From Adiantum capillus-veneris (lineage: Eukaryota > Streptophyta > Polypodiopsida > Polypodiales > Pteridaceae): 64,000 nucleotides of DNA. A program made the translations under genes and the position numbers. Of this stretch, positions 23,760-34,499 are shown in pieces. Under the pieces are notes generated by a model. The model searched no databases, had not been told where the DNA came from, and saw only the letters and a program-made list of their open reading frames with translations. Position 1 is the first letter of the stretch, and every line of letters begins with the position of its first letter. The DNA lies in assembly GCA_014529385.2 (NCBI GenBank), contig CM043963.1:95914412-95978411 (forward strand). The letters are read 5' to 3'.

Positions 23760-24590
23760 AGGAAAGAAAAGCTATCGGTTAGGAGCTATGTTGAGAAAAT
23801 AAAAGATCTCACAAGGCAACTGAAGGAACCACCATCAGAGAAACGAATGCATGCATGGTCTTTGAGTGGGTTCAAAAGGAAGAAACTTAGAGGACGGGAG
23901 GTGGTGCAAAGGGATCTGAAACTGGAGCAACAAGCCAATAAAGAGAAGGGCTAAAGAGGGAAAGCAACTTTCATGATTTCTAATGAGTCATCTATTGAAG
24001 ATTCATTGAACACCTCCACTCTTCGAATACTAATTCAGAAGGCACATCCACCGACAGTAGGAAGAAGGAATTCTGTACTAAGAAGATGTCAAGGCATTGT
24101 GCAAGCTGATCTCCAAGGTCTCTAGGACCAGACCTCTAGTAGGGAAAGTAAAGGCCTAGGCACAAGATAAAAGTCCAAAGAACATCCTTCTGATGAGTGT
24201 TTGCGAGTGTACCTACTGCAAAGCTTTTGGGCATCTATGGAATAATTGTAAAATCAAAGTTCATCACTTCAGGGAGAAAAAAAGCTTTGACAAACCCAGA
24301 GCCAACCAAGGAGGAGAAGCTACTTGAAACATAGACAATAGAGCTAGTACCAACGGTATGGCTGAAAGAAGATGACACCAGAAATTTTTTGGTTGGGATA
24401 GAGGTAGAGCTACCTTTACCATATATAATTTTAGTTGCTACACATGTGGAAAGTACGGACACTTTGCAGTGCAATGTCCAAACAATTTGAAAGTTGTTGG
24501 CCAAGGAACATGTGGCACAACCAGTACCAATGCTTGTAATCACTAGGAATGGTGGCGTTGTCATTGTGAAGAATTATTAAATGATCCAAC
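23760..24590 (+). pseudogene. gypsy 5 gag with two CCHC zinc knuckles, broken
   Basis: A capsid-like helical stretch (SVRSYVEKIKDLTRQLKEPP, then KKLRGREVVQRDLKLEQQ) is followed by two zinc knuckles in one frame: CTYCKAFGHLWNNC (about 24209-24250) and CYTCGKYGHFAVQC (24436-24477). Both match CX2CX4HX4C exactly. Single knuckles are more usual in plant gypsy Gag, and the other gypsy Gags here have one. Stops interrupt the frame around and between these blocks. Confidence 0.7.
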
Positions 24591-25494
24591 TAGCCGAATG
24601 ATGCAAAAATGCAAAGCGGCTCAAAAGTGGGAGAAACAAAGGGCTGTCTGGAAGAGTAAGGGAAAGGCAAAAAGGGAAGGAGACACAGTAGTAGAGGGTG
24701 CTGACAGTGCAAATCAATCAAGATCTGGAGCGGGGTAATTTGGAGAGTAGAATGCTCAAAGGCCAAAACCATTCAAAGGATTTCACCAATAGCTTCAAAA
24801 GCTCTATGAGTGAAAATACTAGATTTTTAATTAGGTAAGAAGACTGTTGAGGAGGCAATAGATGAGAAATTAGCAAAAGGATCTGAGGAGCATCGTGAGA
24901 AGGAACTAAGACAAGTTAAGATTGACTTTTCCAAAGCTGATAAAAAGGATTTGAGGTTAGAAAATATTCAGTAGCAATTTGAATCTCCACAAAACGATCC
25001 ATCATCTAGAAGACACAGGAGGCCAACGGAGGCATAGCAGTGTGAATATAGGTTTCTAGAGGAAAAAAATTTCAATTCAGATAGTAGTTTTGGAAACAAA
25101 TAAGATGATATATATATCAAAATATTTGAAAGAATCCAAAAGCTAGCTATTGAGCTTAATAATAACAAAAGGAGATTACTTGAAGCTTCCAATTTCATCA
25201 AAAAACCAAAAAAAAGAGAGGACTAGATGCATTGGTAGTTGATCTATCTAAAATTAAGGATAACAAAGTATTGTCATTCAGATTGACTACAAGGTTAGAT
25301 AGCAATGGGATCCATTTTCAGGTGTCATTTTGGATGTTATGATTGGAGTGAACATTTTGGGAGAGCATGTCAGACAAAAACTAGGGATTTAGGAGATGAA
25401 GCCTACTCCTCTTAGAAATACGATGGTAGCCCAAAGAATTGTCCAAGCGAGTGGCCTGATCGAGAACCTCTAGATTAGGATTGGATCAAGAAAA

Positions 25495-25788
25495 TTGAAA
25501 AATGTCTTTTTGGTTTTAGATTTCCAAGGTGTGTACAATATTCTCTTAGGAAGGCCATGGCTAAGAAGTGCAAGAGCCATCCATGATTATGCGAGTCAAA
25601 CATTGACCATCCAAGGGCCCAATAGAAGAATACATGTTAAGACAAACAATACCAGAAGCTGGAAAAGAGGAATGTTTTCAAAGGAGTTATGTGGGAAGTA
25701 TGGGGCCCAAACGGTAGAACGTATGCTAGCATCCATGAATATCTTTCCCATAGCCAAAATAGATATGAATGCAGTTCTATTGGATTAG
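25495..25788 (+). pseudogene. gypsy 5 protease, C-terminal part
   Basis: The peptide contains VYNILLGRPWLRSARAIHDY, the typical end of a retropepsin in gypsy polyproteins (ILGRPWL…A). The active-site D[TS]G part upstream is not readable because of stops. Thus only the C-terminal half of the protease survives. Confidence 0.6.
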
Positions 25789-26195
25789 TAGAGAGAGGAT
25801 GAACAACAAAAACAATACCCAAAAAACTTTATCAAGTCAAATCAAGGTGAAAGACCACTTAGTATGGAAGGTAGGCCTTCAAAAGAGGGAGGAGGTTAGA
25901 CACATGGGGCACATCTGGAAGAACTCGACCAAATGGAACGGACACAAAAAAGGTAGCAAAACATTAAAGTACTTGAACACAACAAGGTATTAGCGGAAGG
26001 AGACGAGGATTCAACCAGTATTGATACTCCTTATAATAAGTATGCATCAAGTACTCATACAGAGAAAAAAATTGAATCCATGCCTACACGAGAAGGGGAT
26101 GGAATGCCAAACTGGTTGTTACTAGTTGATCAAGAAATAAAAGAATAGAATTTGGGTTTGAGTTAGATTCTAAGGTAATAAAAATCAATAAGAAT

Positions 26196-26435
26196 TTGAA
26201 ATTGGATATTAAAAAAAAGACCAAAAATTTTGTTTCAAAAATATCGGGATGTTTTGCCTGGGAACATATGGATCTGAAAGGTGTCAACCCAAAAGTCAGC
26301 CAACATCGGATACCACCAAAACTAGATGCAAGTATAGCACGACTTCAATGGTACATAATGAACCTGAATTATGCAAAGAAGGTCAAGGAAGAGATTGACA
26401 ACCTTTTAAAGGAAGATTTCATTACACTGACGTAG
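26196..26435 (+). pseudogene. gypsy 5 reverse transcriptase, N-terminal part
   Basis: The frame reads FAWEHMDLKGVNPKVSQHRI, then YAKKVKEEIDNLLKEDFI, the conserved entry into gypsy RT (FAW..DM.G..P....H.I; KV.EEI..LL...FI). It ends at a TAG, and the catalytic palm with YxDD is not found downstream. Confidence 0.75.
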
Positions 26436-28109
26436 CAAGAAATGATTGGTTATAACTTATTTCCCTTTGAACGATGCTCACATTGTTGTCTTATAGTTTG
26501 CAGGAAGAACTATCAAGAGTCTTGCATATGAAGATATATTCTTCTAAGACCATTTCCACCAACTCAGTCAAAGGAATAAAAAAGGAAAATTGGTAAAGGT
26601 TCCTCTACCAACCAATTGGAACTCCGTGGTCTGGCCAATTCTCGACACACTGTTGAGTAAGCATTGTGGATTAAGCTCTATAGGGATTTACAAGGTCTCT
26701 CCAAAACTCTATATACACTAAAATGGTGAAGCATGAAAATTTATCTCGTATTAGTATATTGGTTGAGCTTTTTCACACCTTCCATGTATATGTTGTTAAA
26801 ACTATGTTAGCATGCAAATCCCTTGATTCTTCCTTTTGTGATAAGTAAAGTTGGTATGTGAAAGAGATGGATGTCCTATGGTGTGAGATTGCACTTGAGA
26901 CTCTGGTTACAAATTATATGGTTTTCATTGAGTCACTTATCATCTCCTTTTGGTACAAGTGTTCTCACTTTGTCGGAAGTTGTTGTATACCTATTGATCA
27001 AAAGTCAATAGGTTTGGAGAAGAACGTTGTCATAGATGTGAAAGTGATGGATAAAGACCTCAACCTTGTGAAAATGATAACAACAAGGGAGTATTGCAAC
27101 CTGCCCCAACTCCGATATGATAAAGTGAAGGAGACTATGGACAATGACCCTTTCAAATTTTATTTCTTGCTAGGCAGCCAACGTAATGCAACAAAAGGAG
27201 AAGTAAGTTTTCTATAGAGATCTTTGAGTTCAAAATCGTGACAATGTAATGCATCTCGTATGATTTCCATGAGAAAAAATTCTTTTGGATAAGTACAAAT
27301 ATTTATTTAAATTGTGTGTGTGATCCATATAAAAGATTATGATCGTAGACAAAATTTATACAAGAAGTGCCATCATCTATCACTTTTCTTGAGACCCTAC
27401 TAGTGGCCCATGCACCAATGAGATTGCAAGCTTCTATCTACAAGAATACTTTGGCTTTCTTCTATACATTAATTGCCTATTTGGTCATCTGATAAGAAGC
27501 CTGAGGAAGTTACGAAGGCATAGGAATTTACCACCAGAATAACAGGAGGATAAGGACAAGGACAATAATAAAGTGGCTACAATTGAGGAGAACATTTAAC
27601 CTCAAGGAAGAAGCAAAAGAGGCCGAGCAAAGTAAAATGTTGTCGGTCAAAAATCTGAGATAAATCTATTTTCAGATGTTTCTAGCTTCAACAATAAGAG
27701 CCAAGCTGTGTTGATGTTGCCTCATTTGCCAGAGTTTAAAATTGGCAATAGAACATTTATTTTTTTCAATAAAATCTAGAATATTTTTTGTCTAAGGGAA
27801 GACATTGCACTAGCCACCATCTCCGAATCCCAAGAGGAGAGGAGTGGGTTTGTTTTTGAAGATAGTAGTGATGATGAGGTGATGGTGAAAAGCTCCAGTA
27901 ACCCAATAAAGTGCCTCAAACTATAGATTGAGAATGATGAAGTATGAGACAATATGGACCCTTCCACATCACAAAAAAGATCAATGAGATATCCTTTAGG
28001 CTGAAGTTGCTAGTTACTTGTAGAATTCATAATGCTTTTCACATGGGTCTTCTACAAACGGGATAAGTGCCAAAGGAGCAACCTAAGGTAGAATAAACTA
28101 TTTTAGAGT

Positions 28110-28245
28110 AGATCGTAGCACACAAGAAAAGTGAAGGGTACGCTGGTACACAAATACTTGATCAAGTTCAAGAACTATCTTGCTCTTGATGTGAAGTGGA
28201 TGGAGAATCAAATGAGGGGACCCTCATTTGTTTTTATTGAAGTAT
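28110..28245 (+). pseudogene. gypsy 5 chromodomain remnant
   Basis: Translation gives TRKVKGTLVHKYLIKFKNYL, then DVKWME. This matches the chromodomain closing chromovirus integrases (…YLVKFKNHP..DAKWMEE, compare 29965-30195). Such a domain guides integration towards particular chromatin. It is followed by a divergent end. Confidence 0.6.
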
Positions 28246-28250
28246 AGTTA

Positions 28251-28879
28251 TTTACAAGAGATAAGAAAAATACCTCTAGGTATTTACAATTTCCCATGCA
28301 TATAGAGAAGGTTTTTCACCAAAGAAAGTCTCTACAATGGTAACCAATAGACCATTTAAATCAAGTCACTTTTCGTCTTCCTGTAGCTTTGGCACCATAT
28401 TGGGTCCGGTAGAGGATACAAGAAAATGGCATCCCTAGAGGAATGTACATAATTGAAGTACTCTTTGATTTTCCTCTTGTGCATAATCAAGTGGTCCAAG
28501 CACTTCTTGGACTTAATTCTCTCTCTTTTGAGGCACTTGGCCTTTTTGATTCACCACATCCATGCCTTTTCCCACGCCATGGCATAGTCCACATCATGCA
28601 AGGGAAACAATGCGAGTTTCTCCTCTTTTGCAATGGCATGTTCACTAGCATCATTCCTACATTAGTGTATACACCTTTAATAGGATATGGAAAATTTGAA
28701 TAAGCACATGATGTTATGAACAATTGAAATATCCAGCTATTCAGAATAAGTTTGAAACAACAATTTAATAACACTTGAGTCAAAGGAAATGGACAAAAAC
28801 TAGTTGTAAAATGTTCGCACAAGCAGTACACAATCAAGAAGAAGAAAAAAAAAGGCATCAACAAAGAGTGGGAATTTGT
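28251..28879. other. No feature recognised between gypsy 5 and the hAT remnant
   Basis: A/T-rich. It may contain the 3' end of gypsy 5 and the 5' end of the hAT element, but no terminal repeats could be paired. Confidence 0.35.
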
Positions 28880-29760
28880 AAATAACATATGCGATTGATG
28901 GATGGAGTGGCAATGTAAATTATGCATGGTCATAAAATCAAGTAGGGCTCCACGTATTAGGGAGCATTTTTTGGGTGGCTTCAAAAAGAGATGTCCCAAA
29001 TGCGCACATCCTCAACTGTCCACAATTGCAAAGCAATCAAGAAAAAGCGCAAGAAGAAGAGTGGTAAGAGATACCAGGTAGAGAATTCTGTTATGAATGC
29101 ATACAAGAGCAACCACAATTAAAATCCAATCATGTATATCCTATAGTAGCACCAACGAACACTATAGAATAAAATGTTCAAGGAGACAAAATACATAGTA
29201 GTGTTTCTTCTAAGCGTGACAGTGAGGTTGGGCTTGGGCAAATGTGACAAAGATCTTTGCACCAAAGCTTTCAAACAAAAATGTTTGAAGAGGCACAAAA
29301 TGCGCTTGCAAAATCAATTTTATTCATTAGAAGTGCACTAGTCATGGTTGACAGCCATCATTGGAAACAAGCATGGAAGAAAATGTGTGAGTACGGTCGA
29401 GGATTTTCAGTTCCTTTATATCACACGATATGGAATGATGTCTTGGACAAATGTTACCTCAAAGTAAAAGAGCGTGTTTCCAAAATCATTCTTGGCAAGA
29501 GATCACTTTCCTGATGCACAAGTGTTATTGATGGTTGGTCTAATGTTCAAAGAAGACCATCGATCAATGTTATGTGGGTGTGTCCGAGAGGAGAGATGTT
29601 CATAGAAGCTATTGACAGTTTTGGTGCTATTAAAAGTGATTCTTATATTGCTAATGTCTTTATCAAGGTAATTAAGAAATAGGTGATTGAACATGTCATT
29701 CACGTAGTCAGGCACAATACAAAGAATTGTAAAAATGCTGGTAATCTACTCATAATATAA
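28880..29760 (+). pseudogene. hAT-superfamily transposase with BED finger, broken
   Basis: A BED-type zinc finger is readable at about 28905-29030 (EWQCKLCMVIKSS, RIREHFLGGFKKRC). In another frame, 29257-29514 gives ALVMVDSHHWKQAWKKMCEY and YGRGFSVPLYHTIWNDVL. After TGA at 29512 the same frame continues VIDGWSNVQRRPSINVMWVC, IEAIDSFGAIKSDSYIANVF and NTKNCKNAGNLLI. This is the DUF659-type core of plant hAT transposases. The usual VVTDNAKN motif, carrying a catalytic Asp, reads VVRHNTKN, and a TAG precedes it. The C-terminal dimerisation domain is missing. It cannot be active. Confidence 0.75.
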
Positions 29761-29886
29761 TAAAAGGTTGATTTCCATAAATTTTTGCTAATGGTTTTGC
29801 ATTATTTATAGTTTAAGCTTGGTGCTAAAAGATTGGTCCACTAGTGAAAAAACTACATGGTTTGCCAAAATAATCGATGTTGTATG

Positions 29887-31950
29887 TCAAGTTGTGAAGC
29901 ATAGGCAAAACCTTTGATATAGTTTTAGGATTTTAAGGGTCTCCCATTCTTTCAAAAGATGAACACCGGGAAATAGTACAATTTCGTTTTTCTCTTCTAA
30001 TGACCAAATATCACAAAAAGTACAAGTCAATTTTTGTAATGAAGCAACATGTTCAAGGTAAAGTTCCAATATTTGAGGAGTATATGCCAGGTCCTCCTCC
30101 TCCATCCACTTCGCATCCAATGCCGGATGGTTCTTGAATTTCACTAAGAACCGTTGTATCACTTTACCTTTCACTTCCCTTTCCTTGTGAGCCAATATCT
30201 GTTCTGGAACGAGTATATACTCGCTCTCTTATACTTAAAGTTGCTCCTCAAGCTCCTTGTTGACTGGCACCTCACCCTTGAAAGGTTTCAACAGACTCAC
30301 ATGAAAAGCATTGTGAATCTTCCAACTATCTGGCAACTTCAGTCTGAAGGATACATCATTTATCTTTTCTTGAATCTAGAAAGGGCCATAACATCTCATA
30401 CTGAGCTTTGGAAAAATATTCTGCTCCTTTTCCTTGCGTTTCCTCAGGCGTGCCTTCTCGAATTGTAAGAGCACCCAATCATCTTCGTTCAACTGCAACT
30501 CGCGTCTATGTTTATCCATTGCCTTCTTATGTTGTGCTTGAGACCTCTCAAGAGCCTCGCAAACCTTAGCAAATGAAGTGTCTAAATCCCTCGTGTACTG
30601 ATTTGCTTCAAAAATCTTGTCTTTGGTGCTTAGAAATGGAGGAACCTTCTTAACGCCTTCGATTACTTCAAATGGCGTCTTCTCGGTCGATGAGTGAACC
30701 GTGTTGTTGTAGGCAAATTCCACCAAGGGCAAGTACTTTTCCCATCAAGTCTTCTGATCTGAAATGGAAGACTTCAATAAATCCAAAACCATCGAACTGG
30801 ATATTTCAGACTGCCCGTTTGTCTGTGGGTGGAATGAGGATGAGAACTACAATCGAGTGCCAATGTTCTCCCAGATTTCCATCCAAAACAAACTCGTGAA
30901 TCGGGGATCTCTATCCAAGACTATGGACTCGGGCATGTCATGTAATTGAAAAATCTGTGAGATGAACAATCTCGCCAAATGGTCATGCTTGACTGTCTTC
31001 TTTACCGGAATGAAGTGGGTCTACTTGCTAAATCTGTCAATAACTATCCAAATCCCATCATACCCACTTTGGGTCTTGGGAAGATAAAAAAATGAAATCC
31101 ATAGCAATGCTTTCCCAAGGCCGGGAGGAATAGGTAAAGATGTAGAAGTCCTTGTGCCTTATGCCTGTCAAACTTGACCTTTTTTGGCATACTAAGCAAC
31201 TACGAACAAACTCGTCCACATCCTTTTTTAGCCTTGGCCAGTAAAAGTAACACTCAATACCCTTCAAGGTGGTATCTATGCCGCAGTGGCCTGAAAAAGG
31301 TGGACAATGGCACTATCAAACCCGTGTAACACACAACATTGTTTTGCGCATCAAATAGTCGTCCCATATGGAATAGCCTGCAACTGTCTCCCTGCTCTGT
31401 ATCTAGTGAAATATGTCTACAAAGTCAAGATCTGTGGTGTACTGGTCGACCAAATCCTCGAACCTTTGATGATGTATCGTGGAAATAGACAGAACCAAGG
31501 GTTTTTGAGACAATACATCTGCGATAAGTTCTTTTGTCCCTGAACATGGACTATCTGAAAGTGAAACTATGACAATATGTTAGCCCACCTCATGTGCTTT
31601 TCCTGAAGTTGCTTATGCGACAAGAAGTAACGCAAACTCTCATGATCTGTGAAGGCTGTAAAATCAGCACCGAGTAGATAGTGTCACCACTACGCAAGAG
31701 CATGTATAACTGCCAATAGCTCTTTCTCATAAATCTGTGCCACCAACTCAGGACGCAAAAACATCCTACTTTTGCAAGCAATGACATGGCCTTCTTGCAT
31801 CAAAACTGCTCCTAGATTGCAACCACAAGCATCACAATAAACTTCGAATGGCTTTTGCAAGCCTGGCAGGGCCAATTCTGGTCCTATAGTCAAACTTTTC
31901 TTTGAGAGTGTGAAAGTGAAAATTTATGTCAGTGCCCAAGTGAAAGCAAC
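29887..31950 (-). pseudogene. gypsy 2 pol: RNase H, integrase and chromodomain
   Basis: On the minus strand, 31893-31690 is RNase H (GLQKPFEVYCDACGCNLGAV). 31267-31058 holds the integrase zinc-finger end (FYWPRLKKDVDEFVRSCLVC). 31057-30733 holds the integrase core in shifted frames (VIDRFSK, SIVLDRDPRF, HPQTNGQSEI), so all three catalytic acidic residues are still recognisable. 30732-30376 is the C-terminal part (PLVEFAYNNTVHSSTEKTPF). 30195-29965 is a chromodomain (VIQRFLVKFKNHPALDAKWM). Protease and RT are absent: RNase H follows gag almost directly (about 31930-31957). Confidence 0.85.
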
Positions 31951-31956
31951 CCCTTT

Positions 31957-33210
31957 CTAAGTAAGTAAATGCAAAGGAGAATCTATCTCTAGAATAAAAG
32001 CATCATGTTTTCTTACCTTTCCCCAAGCATGGCATAGAGGAGATCCTTTGTGGTGAGTTTGGTGAGTCTCCTCCTCTTGGATTTCAACCAAAGTAGCTCT
32101 AGGAGGATCTTGGCAGTTGTTCTTTTGGGGACAAGCGCGGTACGCATGCCCTTGTTTGCCGCACTTGAAACACCGGTTATCCTTGCGATAACGCTCAAGC
32201 CCTTCACGAGAGAGTTTGTTTTTACCTTTGTAAACTCCCTTCTCTTTAGCTTTGTTGGAGTTGCCCTTAGGAGACTTTTGGACATTGTCCTTCCCCTTAG
32301 GCTCGTTGGAACCCTTGTTTTTCGTGGGCTTATTATTTCTTTTAGCCCCCATTTGGAAATTGATTCGAGAGGCCACCATAGTATGGTGTATTACCGCTGA
32401 TATGGTACGTGGCCTTTGGGAGTTGACATACTCAAGCCCGCACAAAATTGTTGCTTTTGCTCTCCAAAATCCAACTTTTTGAAGACAGTGGCTTTGAGTT
32501 GTAGGTCCCAAAACTTGTTTACATATTTGTGGATGGATTCATAGGGAGAGAGCTTTAAGCTTCGCCATTCGGTGAGTACTTTGTATTTAGCATCGGTGGC
32601 CAAAAACTGCTTCATAATGGAAGCTCTTCAAGCTTTCCATCTTCGTGGAGCTTCACCGTTGGCTCATAGGCTAGACCACCATTGTCTGGCGGACTTTTGA
32701 AAGTTCATAGCTACATGGCGTAGCTTAGAGGACTCCGTGAAGCCCTCATCTCCAAACGCCGCATCAAACTGTTGGATAAAGGCCAAAACTTTGTCTGTAG
32801 CACCAAAGGTGCCATCATAGGTAAGGAAAGAGATGCTCTTCCCTCCCTCTTTGAGCTTCTTCAGCTTGGATGACCTCTTCCATGCGGCATAGGATTTCCT
32901 ATGGCCTCTTCTTTTTGATGGTTCAAAGGTTGCACCATCACTTTCTTCAAAAGGTGAAGAATTTGAAGAAGGTGGAGAAGAGGGTGACCTCTTTCTCACA
33001 TTTTTCTTGTCTTGATCTTCGTCGTCTTCACCATCACCTTCATAAGAGGAAGAGGATGATGAAGATGGAGAAGAGGGTGTCCTCTTTCTCGCCTTTTTCT
33101 TCTCTTGCTTTTTATCATCCCTCTTTGAATTATGGTGTGGAGAAGGGTGCGATGGTCTTCTCCGCTTTGGTGGTGCTGGAGAGCGTTTAGCCCACCGTCT
33201 TCGTGGAGCC
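31957..33210 (-). pseudogene. gypsy 2 gag, split from its start codon by copia 1
   Basis: The Gag start is M-A-P-R-R-R-W-A-K-R. The Pro/Arg codons lie just left of 33206, while the ATG is at 38765-38763, across the inserted copia element. The N-terminus is Arg/Lys/Pro-rich, followed by acidic serine stretches (SSSSSSYEGDGEDDEDQ), a capsid-like helical region (32780-32400) and one intact zinc knuckle, CFKCGKQGHAYRAC (about 32190). A frame change occurs between 32664 and 32615. The C-terminus runs into the deletion joining gag to RNase H. Confidence 0.85.
33206..33210. repeat. Target-site duplication of copia 1, left copy (GAGCC)
   Basis: GAGCC immediately left of the 5' LTR is repeated immediately right of the 3' LTR at 38759-38763. 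Confidence 0.95.
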
Positions 33211-33402
33211 TGTTGGGGTATAAAGCCCAATGTGGTCGCCTAGGTAAGTGGGCGGGCCGCTAGGTATGTACACATATTCTTTTGTAAAAACCTAATAAGA
33301 ACTCACTATGCTCTACACATTACAGTAGAGTGAGTTCACCATATCGTCGTGCTCTTCTTCTCGCACTCTCTCTCGAGTCGCACTTCCGCTCGTACTCCTT
33401 CA
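33211..33402 (+). repeat. Copia 1 5' LTR
   Basis: 192 bp, TG…CA. It differs from the 3' LTR at 6 positions by eye (two of them C-to-T at cgccTagg and cgcTagg in this copy). Confidence 0.95.
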
Positions 33403-33404
33403 AC

Positions 33405-33416
33405 TAGTATCAGAGC
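33405..33416 (+). other. Copia 1 primer-binding site
   Basis: TAGTATCAGAGC, two bases after the LTR, one mismatch from the initiator Met-tRNA complement. Copia 2 has the perfect site. Confidence 0.85.
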
Positions 33417-34499
33417 TCAGATCGAGGCTCGGGGCAGCACTGCAGGAGGCTAGAGTCACCAGCTCAGATTGGAGTGAAATTCGATAGGCGAAGACACGGC
33501 CCCAAATACTGTGGGCAGCTCCGAAGGAATCGGTGTTCTCAGAATTTCATTCTGAGGTCATCTCGGCCACCGTTCGGCTTCGACAAAGGTCTGCGCAGGC
33601 CATTTTCGACTATGTGGTCTCAGCGAGTGCAGATCCGACTCTGCAAATTTGGGGTTTTCGGCCTACGACTGCAGGTGCTGAGGATATCGACACTCCCAGA
33701 GTGTTGATTTGTGGCTGTCTACACATCGAAGGATGGATCACAGTTCTTGGAGGCGTGTCAAATACGACACGGGCATATCTACACACAGACTGTAGGCGCA
33801 TCCACTAGTTCATCAGGTAGCTTGTGTTTGCTGCTTGATATTCCAGATTTCATCCTGACATTGCAGGTACTTCCATATGGGATGTATTGTCAGAGATGAT
33901 GTATGTCTGTTGAGGGTTTGTTGGCTGTGAGTCACGAAGCAAACAACCGCCGCAGCGGTTACAGCATACAATGGGAAATTTGTGGATGTATGACTTTGTG
34001 GGAAGTCTATGTACTGTCAGATTTACTGCAGCCTTTGTTGAGGGTCGAGTGAGGTTTTATTGAGCTGGGGGATTCTCGAATGTTGAGATCCTTTCGGTGA
34101 TACAGGTCTTGGAGCGATCCCTCGAGCACCCTTAGATAGGCAGCTAGGATGTATTGACTGTGAGTTAGACAATTGGGATTGCATCTTTGCTTTACTGCCG
34201 TTGAGGCATTGTCACAGTCTATGCTTACAGGACAGTGACAGGACAGTGAGAGAGTGTACAGGTGCAGGAAAGGTTTACCCACAGCTTACAGTGTCAGAGA
34301 GACAGTGTTTTTTGAGCTGTTTTTTGGTCTGTTTTTGAGTACACCAGAGCCATTTTACAATGGAGACTCTGCCGAAATTTATGCAGAATCTGAAGCTTTC
34401 TTGGTTCATTTGATAGGTTGATATTGGTTCAGAGGTCAGTTTACAGGGGAAACTCTACCGAATTTTTCCCAGGAAAGTAAACCACTGTGAAGCGTAGCT
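33417..34499 (+). other. Copia 1 untranslated leader
   Basis: About 1.08 kb between primer site and gag ATG, without a plausible gene. It aligns throughout with 51241-52268 of copia 2. Copia 1 carries about 45 bp extra (around aaatactgtgggcagctc, 33502-33550), inserted here or deleted in copia 2. Confidence 0.8.

Larger units (their letters stand above)
23100..28250 (+). mobile_element. Degenerate Ty3/gypsy chromovirus (gypsy 5)
   Basis: On the plus strand are found, in order: gag with two zinc knuckles (about 23760-24480), a protease C-terminal part (25495-25788), the RT N-terminus (26196-26435) and a chromodomain (about 28110-28245). RT palm, RNase H and integrase cannot be read between 26436 and 28100 and seem deleted or decayed. 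Stops and shifts occur every 100-300 bp, so this is among the oldest elements in the window. Confidence 0.7.
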
